Assembly (NCBI RefSeq): GCF_024586455.1
Contig: NC_065920.1
Span: 15,152,144 to 15,216,143 of the forward strand
Origin: Bactrocera neohumeralis
Taxonomy: Eukaryota > Arthropoda > Insecta > Diptera > Tephritidae
Length of the DNA stretch: 64,000 bases
Direction of reading: 5' to 3'
The notes below the pieces were generated by a model. It was not told the DNA's origin. It searched no databases and worked only from the letters and a program-made list of their open reading frames with translations. Shown here piece after piece: positions 1-10,934 of this stretch (within the stretch, counting starts at the first letter, position 1; every line of letters begins with the position of its first letter). The position numbers and the translations under genes were made by a program.

Positions 1-22
1 TTTGTTACCTATTTCCAAGGCT

Positions 23-684
23 TGTAGGGTTTGTCCGGAATGTAAAAGGACTGGTTTTCTTCCACCGCGACTGTAATTCGGATGTCATGGATCTTTGAGT
101 ATGATCCCGACACAAAGAGGGAATCTTCCGAGTGGCACACGTTAGCGTCTCCTCACCCAAAAATGGAAGAAAGAGCAAATTCAAAGTGAAAACGATGCTA
201 ATTGTATTTTTTGACATCAAAGTCATCATTCACCATGAATTTGTTCCTCCTGAACAAACCGTCAACGCCAAGTTTTACGTGGACGTCCTCAGGAGACTCA
301 AACGAAAGGTCAATTGGGTCCGACAAAACATCGCAGCTGATTGGAAGATGCACCACGACAACGCCTCGGCTCACACCGCCTTTCTACCTAACGAAGACCG
401 GCATCCCAACGCTTCCGCAGCCGCCCTATAGCCCAGATGTAGCCCACCGCATTTGTTTTTGTTTCCTTGCCTGAAAAGGCCGATGAACGGCAAGCATTTG
501 AGTCTACAGAGTGGTTCTAAGCAGCATGCACCTCGGCTCTCAAGCCCGAAGAATGCCTTCCGTGACGCCTTCAATGCTTTGCTGGCAGCACTGCTCCGAC
601 TATTTTGAAAGTTTTTAAAGAATTGTAACGATTAGTTAAATAAATTTTTTTAAATAGACTCAGTCTTTATACTTTCCGTTGCAC
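23..684 (+). mobile_element. Mariner-like transposon relic, group A copy 1
   Basis: This is a broken transposase of the mariner type, a DDD cut-and-paste enzyme that moves DNA into TA sites. Three blocks can be read. Frame 1 from codon 88 gives WIFEYDPDTK then SSEW. Another frame holds the first catalytic Asp in IVFFDI (codon 213-215) and the second in HHDNASAHT (codon 357-359). The third Asp, in PPYSPD (codon 436-438), is back in frame 1, so there are at least two frameshifts. The amino-terminal helix-turn-helix region is absent. The edges, about 25-53 and 655-683, resemble the inverted ends of the copy at 9800-10399, and the two copies share their last 280 bp closely. All three catalytic Asp codons survive although the frame does not. 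Mariner membership is clear; the subfamily is not assigned. Confidence 0.85.
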
Positions 685-1340
685 ACGTTCCAGCTGTTTA
701 GCGAATGTGATTCTACCGCGGGTCTTTTACCAGACAAATACATCATAAAACAGTTTTGGCTTAACTGCGATTTCGTAACGTCACATCACATCTTTTGATG
801 AGAAATCCCAACGCTTCTCAGTAGCTCCTTTACAACATTATAAGACAACATCTTTTCAGCAGCGGGAAGTCAAGAGCCCGTAAAAGAGGGAAGGAAAGAA
901 GTTGGGGCTTTAACCCTCCCATTAAGTAAATCCAATTCAGATTTACTTGGACAGCTAAGCCGCCTGTTTCCACCCAGTTAGCTACTACAGTGAAGTACCC
1001 TTGCATTAGCGCGTAACCGGAATCTAGGACTGAAGATCACGGAGGTAACAATTGAATAATTGAAACATCGGTTCTTTGTGTTGAGAGAAACCTACAACTT
1101 GAGGGTTTCTGGTAGTGCAGCGCCATCTGTTAAGGATATGAAAACCCTCTGAATCATCTAACATCACTGAAGGCTTTGGAAGTCTAATAGAGCACTCCAG
1201 TTTGACCACTTTTAACACTAACACGTTCTACGAGCGCTGCTAAACCCAAATTTGTATTTAAACAAGCATTATTATAATCAAAGGACACGCAGCTATAAAC
1301 CAGTCGCACGTAAACATGTTTGCAATTAAATTAAATTTAT
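685..1340. other. Unassigned sequence
   Basis: No recognisable gene or repeat. A 66-codon open frame on the minus strand (1024-1224) resembles nothing I know and is within chance length. Confidence 0.4.
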
Positions 1341-2089
1341 GATTATATACCACCACACACACACACACATTCATATAATTTTGCACAAATTTGCATATGT
1401 TAACACACGTTTAAATTAATATAGACGCACACACGCACAGGCATGCAAAATGTATGTACTATGTATTCAAACAATTTATTCAAATGCACGCATCTAAGCA
1501 TGGCATCGTGAGTACCCTCTAATTTCACGCCAGCTAGCTGCTAGCTGCTACACAATTGTTGACAATTTTCGACAAGCATCAACACGGCATTTGCAACATT
1601 TCACCAGCGGTGGCAGCAACAATAATAATAAGCGGCGAGGCAACGAGTTCATGTACCACAATTTTACGATCCCTCCTGGGGAATCACGTAATTTTATTGC
1701 ATTTAAATTATGTCTGTAATTTGAAATGAAATAAAATTCATTTTATGCACCTGCATTTAGTATTTGTGCACGTCCCCAACCAAGCAAGCTTTGCTATATG
1801 CGCATATAGATATATATGTATGGTTATATAAGTCTGTATGGGTGTATGTGTGTTTGGTGCGGAATTAAAATGAAATAAATGTGAATTGCTCAAAAGAGAA
1901 TAAACCAAATTAAGAAAAAATAAAAATAACAACAAATACGCCAGGGTATGCAGTGAAGTTTAAATATATATAAATATGTATAATGGATGTGTACGAATTT
2001 AAATATCAAGTAAAGGTGAAGTATTTAAAAGTGGCAACGTACCATACAGGAAACTTTCGACAATACTCATTTTTGTCATAGATATTGTT
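1341..2089. repeat. AT-rich spacer with CA microsatellite
   Basis: A short CA run lies at 1353-1369, and further CA/TG-rich patches appear at about 1425-1440 and 1840-1855. The rest is AT-rich and contains no coding signal that I can support. Confidence 0.6.
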
Positions 2090-3140
2090 TTGGTAATCAT
2101 TACCATTATTTAAACCTATCACAGTGAATATATTGTAATCTCTAACATTATTTATTAGCAGTACGACTACCATTTACACTAGAATGTCAGAAGGATTACC
2201 ATTACTCTAGCCTATCAACACCACTACCGATAATAAAAGCATTACTAATATCAATACCATTAAAATTACAAATATCATTATGAATACAATACCGATCGCA
2301 ATAAATATTCCAATGTCATTACAAATGCCAAGACCAACCGAATACCAATACTCATCTCTACGTAATTACCATTACTTGTATCAATATCATTATCAATTAA
2401 AGTACCATTACCATTACAAACATCAATACCGGTAACAAAACCATCACTAATATCAATACCAGTACCAATACAAATACCATTACAAATATTAATAAAATAC
2501 CGATAGCATCACCAATTCCAACGTTATTACAAATACCAATATCAATGCTCATATTATTTTATGTAATTCCCATTACTGGTATCAATGTCATTACCAATTA
2601 AAGTACGCTATCATTACCCAGCCAATACCAATAAGAAAGCTATTTGTAGTATCAATATCTTTACCAACAAAAACACCGTTATTAATACCGATACCAAAAT
2701 TAACATCAGCAATTATTCCAATGACATTACAAATACCAACAGAAATATAAGTAAATAGTAATCCTGTTTTTCTGGCAGGTAATTACCATTCCCAGCATCA
2801 TTACCATTATCAATTTAAGTACCATTATTTCAACGTTGATGACGATAACAAAACCATTATCAATTTAAATACCATTAATTATACTAAAACCATTACGAAT
2901 ACAATACTTATCGTAATAATTATTCCAATGCCATAACAGATACTAAGACCAACATAAATACTAAACTCTTCTCATTGTAATTACCCTTATTTGCATCAAT
3001 ACCATTAGCAATTAAAGTACCACTATCATTACCAATGTCGGTGACAATAACAAAACCATTACTTATATAAATACCATTACCAATATAAATTCCATTACCA
3101 ATACAAATGACATTACCATTACAAATACCAATCAACATCT
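2090..3140. repeat. Degenerate hexamer-type minisatellite with ~208 bp higher-order period
   Basis: The plus strand is dominated by variants of ATTACC, AATACC, ATCAAT and ACAAAT. On top of this a longer period is visible: the landmark ATTCCAA(T/C) recurs at 2307, 2515, 2715 and 2932 (spacing 208, 200 and 217), each time followed some 85 bp later by CAATTAAAGTAC or a close variant. At least four diverged higher-order units are therefore present. The minus-strand open frame at 2920-3138, rich in IGNG repeats, is a by-product of the repeat and not a gene. Confidence 0.85.
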
Positions 3141-3734
3141 TTTAAATTACTATCACTAATACTTGTATATCACTGCACAATTTTTTCAATGGTTGATAAT
3201 AGTCTCACTGTCGCAAATACTTTCCAAAGGGGCATCGCTTTAAATACATCACTCTTTTGCATACGTTTAATATAACTTTAACTACATAGGTGAGTGAATG
3301 CAGCTAATGCACGCGCTCATAAAAATTAGCTATAAAAGGGCTTGTGCAAAAAAAGAAAATAAACACAAATAAACCCAAACTCTGGTACAACCGTCACGTT
3401 TGCAAAGAGACATAAAGAACTCTTGTGTTTCTAAACCCAAGTGCAACTTCAGCGAATGCGTAAAGTGTGATTGTAAATTGATATTGACTATGCATTATCA
3501 TTTTCACAGAAAATGTATATATTATATTTATTTTTTTTTGCATTGTTGGATTGAAATGTGGACAGACAGTGGAAGAAAGCTTCCTGAGAAATTATCATTT
3601 AACCTTTCTCGGCATAGAAAGCGCTTAAATAACATCCAGTCTAAGCCTATACTGAGCTCTTTCAACGCTGGGAGCTTCAACGATGTGCAGATATGTTCAA
3701 AGAGGTACACCTCAAGTAATCAATGAATAAAATA
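3141..3734. other. Unassigned AT-rich sequence
   Basis: A 108-codon frame ending at 3726 has no ATG until about 3490 and shows no family resemblance, so I do not call it a gene. An isolated TATAAAAG lies at 3331-3338. Confidence 0.4.
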
Positions 3735-3860
3735 TTTTAAAAGCAAAAGAGAAAGGGGTACACATTGTGGTAAACGCTGATGATGTGGCGCTTTCGGTAT
3801 CTACTTGTAGATATTTAATATACAAACATGTTACATATGAGGTTGAGAATCGATGAAGTC
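3735..3860 (+). mobile_element. Possible reverse transcriptase fragment with ADD box
   Basis: The frame reads GVHIVVNADDVALSVS, which resembles the catalytic YADD loop of jockey/R1-type non-LTR reverse transcriptases, where a line such as VVAYADDVALLVS is usual. Here Tyr is replaced by Asn. The frame stays open from about 3750 to the TGA near 3855. Neither the preceding QG-rich motif nor the following NP-K-T motif is visible, so the fragment is short and strongly decayed. It could be coincidence, but the hydrophobic context on both sides of ADD supports a relic. Confidence 0.35.
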
Positions 3861-5303
3861 GATCACTGACTTCCTCAAAAAGCAAGCAATCTTGACATGA
3901 ATGGAATATGGGCCCACATTCCAACAATTAACACTGAAAAATAAAAACATTAGAACTCTAGCAAGGTTGCTTACAAGTTGCTGCCAGCAGGCCAGGAAAA
4001 CCTTATAATGAATATTGTAGAAGCGAATGCAAGGTTTTGTATAGGAAAAGAATCGCAACTACTTTTCGAAGGCGACTTTAGTCCCATTGGTATCATAATT
4101 GGTCTTCTAAAGGCCTAAGTGCGTCTTCATACAGACACTCCACTTATCTACCTCCTTTTAGCACTAGATTTCTTGATTACCAGCCGTACTTTTGCCCACC
4201 TTAACTGCTCCTTTTATTATGTGCGTGCATTTACCTTTCGTTGAGGTAATGTCTGGGCTCTGAAATGAGATGATTAAACCTATTATTTTTACGCATCAAT
4301 AAAATGTAAAGCGAAATTCACAAACCGAAAAAATTAAAAGCCTTAATGTGGGAAAAAAGTAAAACAAATATACTTATACTCGTATATATATGTATATGCG
4401 CCGAACATTTGTACGATATGTACATATGCACAGAATCGGTAGTGTGAGCTGTCATAAAGCAACAAAGCCGTTAACGGAGTGCAATTTAAAAGGATTAAAC
4501 GTTGTTGAATGAATTTTTCTCACCTTAAAGCGTACACACTTCATGCTTTTGTGCTGAGCCTTTAGGGTGTGTGAAAGAGCCCGCTAAGGACTGAATGAGC
4601 CGCGAATGAGTACGAGTGGTAGAGAGCGAAAAAAAAGTTTCAACTTTTCGGTGTGAGTGACCTCACTAATAAATTGTTGTGATTTGTGAATTTTCAATGT
4701 GGCAGCACCAACACCACATGCAGCACCTTCTCCCATCGCTTGTCCTCCTTTTTTATATTTTTGTGTCTTCACTGTGCCTTCTACAACTGGCAGTTAGAGC
4801 TTCAAGACGGGCTTAATGCTGCCGCCAAACAAAGTAGCTAAGTGGATTTTTAGTCGCTGGCAATCGGAGCACGCAATCGTGCACGAGCTTCTCTCTTAGC
4901 CAGTCGTAGGTTATTAGAGCAGCCTAATCTGTTTCTAAAATGTCTGGAGACAAACTTTTCTATTTATCTTGCAGAGAATCACGCATCGCATTCGCTTTCT
5001 CATACTTAGTCGCATTTGTCCGCGCAGTTGGTTAGCGTCTCATCTTACACATTCTAAACTGTTGGCGGCTCCCCCTCCCCTCTCTAAATTCGCAATGACT
5101 TTGCGCTGTTTTTGAGCTTAAATTTTTTATTCATTCTCCTCGGCGTTGTTTCTTTTGTGTTTTTTTTTCAACTTTATTTTTGCGCGGCAAATTTTTTGCC
5201 TAATACTCTCGAGTATATTTTGGAGTCTCATGTGACAAATTGCTTGAGCACGTGCACGGCATTAGAATACTTTTGCTTTTCGAGTTCTGCCTACGCTCTC
5301 GCT
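3861..5303. other. Unassigned sequence
   Basis: No gene or mobile element recognised. The stretch from 4330 to 4440 is AT-rich with short TATATG runs. Confidence 0.4.
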
Positions 5304-5322
5304 TCTCTCTCTCTCTCTCTCT
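5304..5322. repeat. CT microsatellite
   Basis: An uninterrupted run of about nine CT dinucleotides in a pyrimidine-rich stretch. The serine/leucine-rich open frames over it (5112-5434) are caused by this composition. Confidence 0.9.
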
Positions 5323-7194
5323 TTCTGTCTTTTACTTACGGTGCTACCTTATTTGTTGCCCTTCCCTCTCGGCTCTCTCCATAATACTAAATATAAGTGC
5401 TGCGCCGGATTTTCCAAGCCTCAACTGCCTCTAGCTGCCAGCTTGTACGAGTGTGTATGACTGTGTTCGGTTGTGTGTGTCGCGTATGCGTGTGCGCTGA
5501 CTGGATTTCGTAGTTTTCACAGCATCCATTTCAACTTTTGTTTCATACGTGCTTGCTTGAGATGATGGATTACGAATGTCATTACCCACATTCCTGACCA
5601 TTGTTCTTACCTTTGGCAAAGCAAAGTGTGAGTCGGCGGCATTCGCAGCAACCTCGTATATTTCATGCTCAAATGCGCCAAATCTAAAGTGATTGTGCCA
5701 TTTCGTGTTTTACTTTAAGTTTTTTTCATAAGTAAATGGCTGCATTGGACGTGGAATTTATGAAAGCTGCACGCTAATATGTAGATCTCTGTTCTGTAAT
5801 CCCTTACATGTGACAGCGTTTTTAAGTTGAATGCCGCACCATTTTTTTCGTTTTAGTGAGTCAGTGAGGTAAATGGTCGCTATTTTTTGAGATTTTGATG
5901 TAATAAATATTTTCGGTTTTTAGTCGTAATATCCCTTTTTAGATTTTAGACTTTAAATCCCTCATATTTTTTTAAGCATATGTAGTATTTTTTCGATTTT
6001 TTAGGTTTATGGTTTTGCAAATATGTAATCCATAATGGAAGATTTCCTCAGTTGCAAGATTTCAAAGTGCTTTAATGGTAATAAATATCCATTTTTAAAC
6101 CAAAATTCCCCTATATCCGACTTTTAGTTTTAGGAAACCCTTTTATGAAACATTTATTCCACTACGGAGAAATTTCCATTAATATTTTCTACTTATTTTT
6201 GTAGTGCTATAAAAAATCTGCACCGTGACATTATTCAGTTTTATAAGAAATTATGAAGCAAAGTTGTTTATTCAGTATTCCAGTGTTTCAGTAATACTTT
6301 GAATAATCTGCATAATATAGTTCTTTCTTCGATTCTAACTTTGAGAGCTAATTAACTCTTGCTTTAGTTCTCAAGTGGAAACAACAGCAAAGTTAGCGAG
6401 TTGGGTGCGATGCAAAGGAAATCTAAGTAAAAAGCCAAATATCGACGTAGCTCGAAAACAGGAGGTGCTGTATCTGCCCACTAATAGAAAAATGTCTACG
6501 CCTACGAAAGAAGTACTTTGCATATGACCATATCTAAGAGGTTACGTTAATTCTGGCAATATACTTGAACAGCTGGTGTAGTATGTTCGGTTCTCATTCT
6601 TTGATTTCCTGATAGTCGAAGGTACTTGAAGTGGATCCAGCGGTAGAGGATGGTTCTTATTATATATATGTCGGTGAATATGAACAGGTGAGAGATAGCC
6701 GAGAGAATCGAAAAGTAAAGTAGGTGCACTTACAAAATTGGTTGGACGGACATTCGCGTAGCTTGAAAGTAGCTGGTAATGGTAAATTCAAAATTCAAAA
6801 TTTTGCAATATTGCATTCTAATCTTTACAAAAAAACAATAGTTAGAGTAGAATTTGTGAGGAATGAAGTCACACGTTCGCGAAGCGGTTTTGTTTACATG
6901 GCGAAATCGCTAAAAAGTTGAAAATGGTAAAATCGTCAGTGACATTCATACTTTAAAGATACAGTGACTCTTTAACTCTGGCAGTGGTAGAGTGTGGAGA
7001 CTGGAATCTATGATTACAGCAAACAAAGTGTAGAGCTATTTAGAACGAAATCGTGGACAATCGGTAGGAGTTATCAGAAAAATGTGTAAAGGTCAATATC
7101 ATATGTACAGAAAGTACACAAAAATATGTACAACATTCCTTCCAAGTTAATGGAATATCAAATAGTAATGATAATAAACTTATAGTGACGATCA
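5323..7194. other. Unassigned AT-rich sequence
   Basis: No supported gene. The stretch 5820-6380 is very T-rich. I looked in 6720-7190 for the amino-terminal half of the mariner that follows and could not recognise it; that part appears lost or decayed beyond reading. Confidence 0.4.
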
Positions 7195-7752
7195 GCCGGG
7201 CGAACATAGTGGCAAAGGTGAGCCGAAGCCGAAAAAAACCACGTCAAAGCAGGTCAAAGTGAAAATTATTTTGATAGTTTCTTTCAATTATCGGGTTGTG
7301 GTGCAGTATGAATTCTTTCCGACCGACTAAAATGTCAACAAGAAATACTATTTGAGTGATATGCGTCATTTGCACGAAGTTATTCGTCAAAAGGAGCCAG
7401 AATTATTGACCGATAACACTCGGTTTTTTCAACACGATAATGCAACCTTGCATAGTGCTTTGACTTTTCGTGAGTTTTTCGCCAAATTTTCAACCAATAG
7501 CATGTGCCAGTCACCCAATTCTATTGATTTAGCTCCGTGTTGTCTGGGAAACCGTTTTGAGTAAATTTAAGACATTAAACGTAAACGGACCTTGATGGTT
7601 TTCCCAGAAATTTACTATAACAACTGTTTCGAGGATTAGAAACTGCGTTGGCACTTGTGTACTGAGGCCAAGGGGGATTATTTTGAGGGAGACGACATAG
7701 ATTTTGAAGAATTTTAAAGTATGAAAAAAGTCCTTCTTTTTTTTGCTCATAG
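7195..7752 (+). mobile_element. Mariner transposase relic, group B, 3' part with right end
   Basis: A mariner transposase carboxy-terminal half remains readable in one frame from the EPKPKK block (about 7220) to its natural stop at 7715-7717. Landmarks in order: SFNYR at 7280, YYLSDMRHLHEVIRQK, QHDNA, LREFFAK-like FREFFAK, SIDLAPC, then CFED and GDYFEGDDIDFEEF. The first catalytic Asp is Asn (codon 7286-7288); the second (7436-7438) and third (7526-7528) remain. In-frame stops lie at 7328, 7562 and 7637, with another at about 7568. An internal deletion removes the segment between LAPC and GNRFE. The right end, GCTCATAG at 7745-7752, is the diverged inverse of the CTATGAGC/CTGTGGGC left ends of the same group at 46911 and 63476. 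Inactive. Confidence 0.88.
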
Positions 7753-7754
7753 TA

Positions 7755-8035
7755 GTATACGCGAACTAGTGCCTCAGGTTTTGAGAAATCAATCTGAAAT
7801 TACCTTTTAATAATTATTTATTGGAACTGTCGATATCGGACCACTACATCATATAGCATCATACTAATTTATAGATGGAAAACTTGTTATTTGGCAATGT
7901 ATCTAGACAAAATTTGGCATGGCTTATTTGCTAAGACAAAATTACAATCATCGACAAAATTATTCAGATCGGAGCATTATAGTGTATAGTTGTCTTACGA
8001 ACTTACAAATTAAAATCAACTTACTTTAAGAAACT
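7755..8035 (+). repeat. Dispersed repeat R (GATATCGGA type), copy 1
   Basis: Begins GTATACGCGAACTAGTGCC and continues with TGTCGATATCGGACCACTA, CATATAGC and CAGATCGGAGCATTATAG. The same phrases, less decayed, occur at 58005-58520 and 61370-62260 and inverted at 34735-34915. I remember this family as abundant in tephritid genomes; that is memory, not a search. It has no coding capacity that I can see. The group B mariner abuts its left side. Confidence 0.75.
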
Positions 8036-9797
8036 ATTTGTACGAGTATCTGTGAAGAGTATTAATATTTTTCCTGCTTTCTATTTTCGTCATAGCTGCT
8101 GCCAAGCGCAGATAGCTCCTGAGAATTTGATAAAAGCCAATGTTTCTACCGCCTCCATACGAGCGACGACAATTTTCGCATTCCGTGTCCTACACACCAC
8201 CACCTCAGCATGCTGGGATTGTAGCTCAGTGACATACACATACACTGCAAGTGCAAAAATAGCTTTTGGCGTGTGTATGTGTGAGTGGCGACTGCTGTTG
8301 CGACTTAATGCTCATTGAACTGTTATTAATTGCTGCGAAAATGTTACGTTTCCAATTAGCACATTGCACGGAGTACGTAAAAATTCCTGCTACATACTGG
8401 CTTGCGAAACATTCACTCGCACATGTGACGAGTGGAAGAAATGTTGTGTTGCGCGTTGCGCTGCGGTGCGGGGCTGCGCTGAGCTGGTAATTAAATTGTA
8501 ACTGCACTAAGCGCACACAGGAAATGCAATTTGCCGCTTACGTCGACTATGTGTGTGTGCGTTGGTGTGCTTGCGAGCGCGCAAATCTCCTGGCACACTA
8601 GTGAAGCGCGTAAATTGTTTGTTGGCATTTGAAGCACACATGTCAAAGTTGTAAGTACGCCGGGCGCATGATAACAATGTGAGCGCGCTGATGAGTCAAT
8701 GCTCAAAGCGCGCAAGTATGTGAGCCTTACGCGTGTATGCGTTGAATGCGCCTTTGATTTTCGATCACAGCCGGCAGTATTGCTATTGGTTGTTGTTGTT
8801 GTTGTAGCGGCAGAATTATTGCCATTGGAGACTGCAGGCGCCGACCGAAGGACACGAGCGCAGTGCGAACTGGCGCGCGCGCTAAGTCGTCAAAAAGTCC
8901 GCACTTACCACGCGGCGACGGCGAGCGCTGCGCCCGCGGCAGAGGCCGTTTGCATGCGAAAAATACGCAACAGTTGTTATTGTGTTGTTGTTGCTGTTAA
9001 CATTCGCTAATTTCTATGTTTCTCGTGACACTTGACAATTTGACTGCCGTTGCGCACCAGTGCCCCGCCGCTCACCCCAATTGTGTACGCATGGTTGTCG
9101 CTGACGGTTTAACACCCCCCAGCAGTGCTGCTGGCCCGACAGCCGGCCGTTTGTTTGCCTCATCGATGAGCAGTTGTGCTGACATCCACAAACATACATA
9201 CACATGTGATTTCACTAGCGCGTATGCTGAAGTGCATGTATGTATATTTGTATAGGCGTGTTTGGTAGTTCTGTTATTTTATCGCGTTGAATTGCACCCA
9301 ACTGGGTGTTTTGACAGTTTATGGTTTTGTTGACGCGCATAAATTACCAACATGTGGCGTATATATCATCCCTGTTAAGAGGAGTCGCGACGCAACTATG
9401 CGCGCAGACAGTTCATCAAATACTCACCACAAGGTTATTAGTGGGGTGGGGTGGGGTGACACAAGGAAAGTACATAAATACATTAGTATGTTTGTGTGTG
9501 GGTATGCCCAATTATTAAATGATTTCAATGAACCAAAGAGATTTAAACGGTTAAGTAAGATAGCTGACGTCTGAAACTATGACAGATAAATGAAAAAATG
9601 AAGAAATTTAAACTTTTTTGGAAAAGTAATAATTTTTCACACTTTCTCAATGTTGCAGTAAAAAATCAGCTTTAAGTCGGAAATAGTCTTGTAATCGAAT
9701 ATGTTACAAACTTATTTGACTGTAAAATTTTCTTTTCTTGAGGACCCGATTATTATCTTTACCTCCCGAAGAGAGTCAATTGCTGTATCTACAGCCT
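8036..9797. other. Low-repeat island, GC-richer than its surroundings
   Basis: No exon could be identified. The stretch 8450-9180 is GC-rich, with GCGC and GTGTG runs, and contains one short dispersed element at 8786-8850 described separately. Open frames here, such as 8699-9010 and 9016-9255, are composition-driven and resemble no known protein. A promoter or enhancer is conceivable but not shown. Confidence 0.4.
8786..8850 (+). repeat. Short GTTGTTGTAGCGG element, copy 1
   Basis: TTGTTGTTGTTGTAGCGG followed by CAGAATTATTGCC and ATTGGAGACTG. The same order occurs in the insert at 54959-55057 (TTGTTGTAGTTAC, CAGAATTATGCC, GAGTGGACAG) and in weaker form at 13097-13235. This copy is truncated after about 65 bp. 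Confidence 0.55.
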
Positions 9798-9799
9798 TA

Positions 9800-10399
9800 C
9801 AAGGTATGTCCGAAAAATAATAGGGCTGTTGTTACCCGCACCGACTGGATTTGGTAGAGGGCGTTCCGAGCTAACGAACGACCGGCTGATCAGTTGTCTC
9901 CGAGCACCTGGACTTCGGCAAACACCGAAAATGTGACTCGTGGGTGCAAAATTTCGAGCTCAGTCCTTCGACTAAGTATTCGTTTAATGGTCCAAATGTT
10001 AATTATATCAGAATCTGTAGTTCATGACATTGTGACGGAGCACTTGAACATGTGCAAGGTGTGGAAGTTGCACTACGACAACGCCCCGGCTCACACCGCC
10101 TTACTTGTGAACAGCTACCTAACCAAGGCCAGTATCCCAACGCTTCCGCAGCCGCCTTACAGCCCCGGACTTTTTTGTTTCCCTGTCTGAAAAGGCCGAT
10201 GGTAGAGGATCCAAGCAGCATGCACCTCGGCTCTGAAGTATATTCCGAAGAATGCCTTCCGTGACGCATTGAAAATCGCGCTGGCAGCGCTGCGTCGACG
10301 CAAAACAAGCCTATTTTGAAAGTTTTTAAAGAATTGTAACAATTGGTTCAATAAATTTTTTAAATCGACTCAGTCCTATTACTTTCGGGATAAACCTTG
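9800..10399 (+). mobile_element. Internally deleted mariner, group A copy 2, both ends present
   Basis: A 600-bp element flanked by TA at 9798-9799 and 10400-10401. The left end CAAGGTATGTCC and the right end GGATAAACCTTG (inverse CAAGGTTTATCC) form imperfect inverted repeats of about 27 bp. The first transposase half is deleted. What remains includes the LHYDNAPAHTAL block with the second catalytic Asp (codon 10077-10079) and then, in another frame, LPQPPYSPG, where the third Asp has become Gly (codon 10167-10169). The 3' untranslated part matches the copy at 23-684. It cannot encode an active enzyme but kept the ends a transposase acts on, so it may have moved as a non-autonomous derivative. 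Confidence 0.88.
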
Positions 10400-10589
10400 T
10401 AGCGTCTTTTCATTGCACATATCTTTTGAGGTGACTAATAGATATTGCTATTCTTTTGCGATCGAGTTAGTTAATTATGGGATGTAAGGCAGGTCTCTGC
10501 GCGGTGAATCCTGGGTAACGCTAATTGACCTGTGGCCTTCAAGGCCTGTGAAAACTCCTAACGAACCCAACCTTGGATCGACGCAAACT

Positions 10590-10934
10590 ATGATCTCAGG
10601 ACTGAATCTTTCAGATTTGGCTGAACTTTGGGCTGGTTATAGAGGCTTATCGTCACTTGAATTTGTGGTAGTGACATCTTGCAGAAATGGCAGTACACCC
10701 CACTTCCGTCATCAATAAATTGATGAATTAGTTAGAGGCTGGTCGGCTCTGAAGGCAGTGGCCTATAAGGATATGTGTTAACTCTCGGCTAAGCGTCTTA
10801 ACAGAGATAAGTTGGCGGAAGTGCGTGGTGAAATCGACAGCACCAGCAGAGAAACTTACGCTAAGTTAATAGTGGGTTCGGGGATCACAGGCAGCTTAGA
10901 AGTTGAAATCCGTTCCCCTGACAGCCGGGTTTAA
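10590..10934 (+). pseudogene. Broken reading frame of unknown identity
   Basis: From ATG at 10590 one frame runs for 115 codons to TAA at 10932-10934, interrupted only by TAA at codon 43 and TAA at codon 64. The composition is protein-like: it begins MISGLNLSDLAELWAGY, and later reads ELVRGWSALKAVAYKDM and RDKLAEVRGEIDSTSRET, with amphipathic, charged helices rather than low-complexity sequence. Local GC is higher than in the flanks. I do not recognise the family. The position beside transposon relics and the decay pattern suggest part of a retroelement gag-like protein or a captured gene fragment; this is inference. A GGCCTTCAAGGCC palindrome lies at about 10530-10542. Confidence 0.4.

Noticed and set aside
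2920..3138. Minus-strand frame with IGNG repeats that looks like a repetitive protein
   Set aside because: It lies wholly inside the hexamer minisatellite, whose unit length keeps a frame open by itself.
3331..3338. TATAAAAG box upstream of the frame ending at 3726
   Set aside because: No initiator at the expected distance, and the downstream frame lacks a suitable ATG; single TATA matches are frequent in AT-rich DNA.
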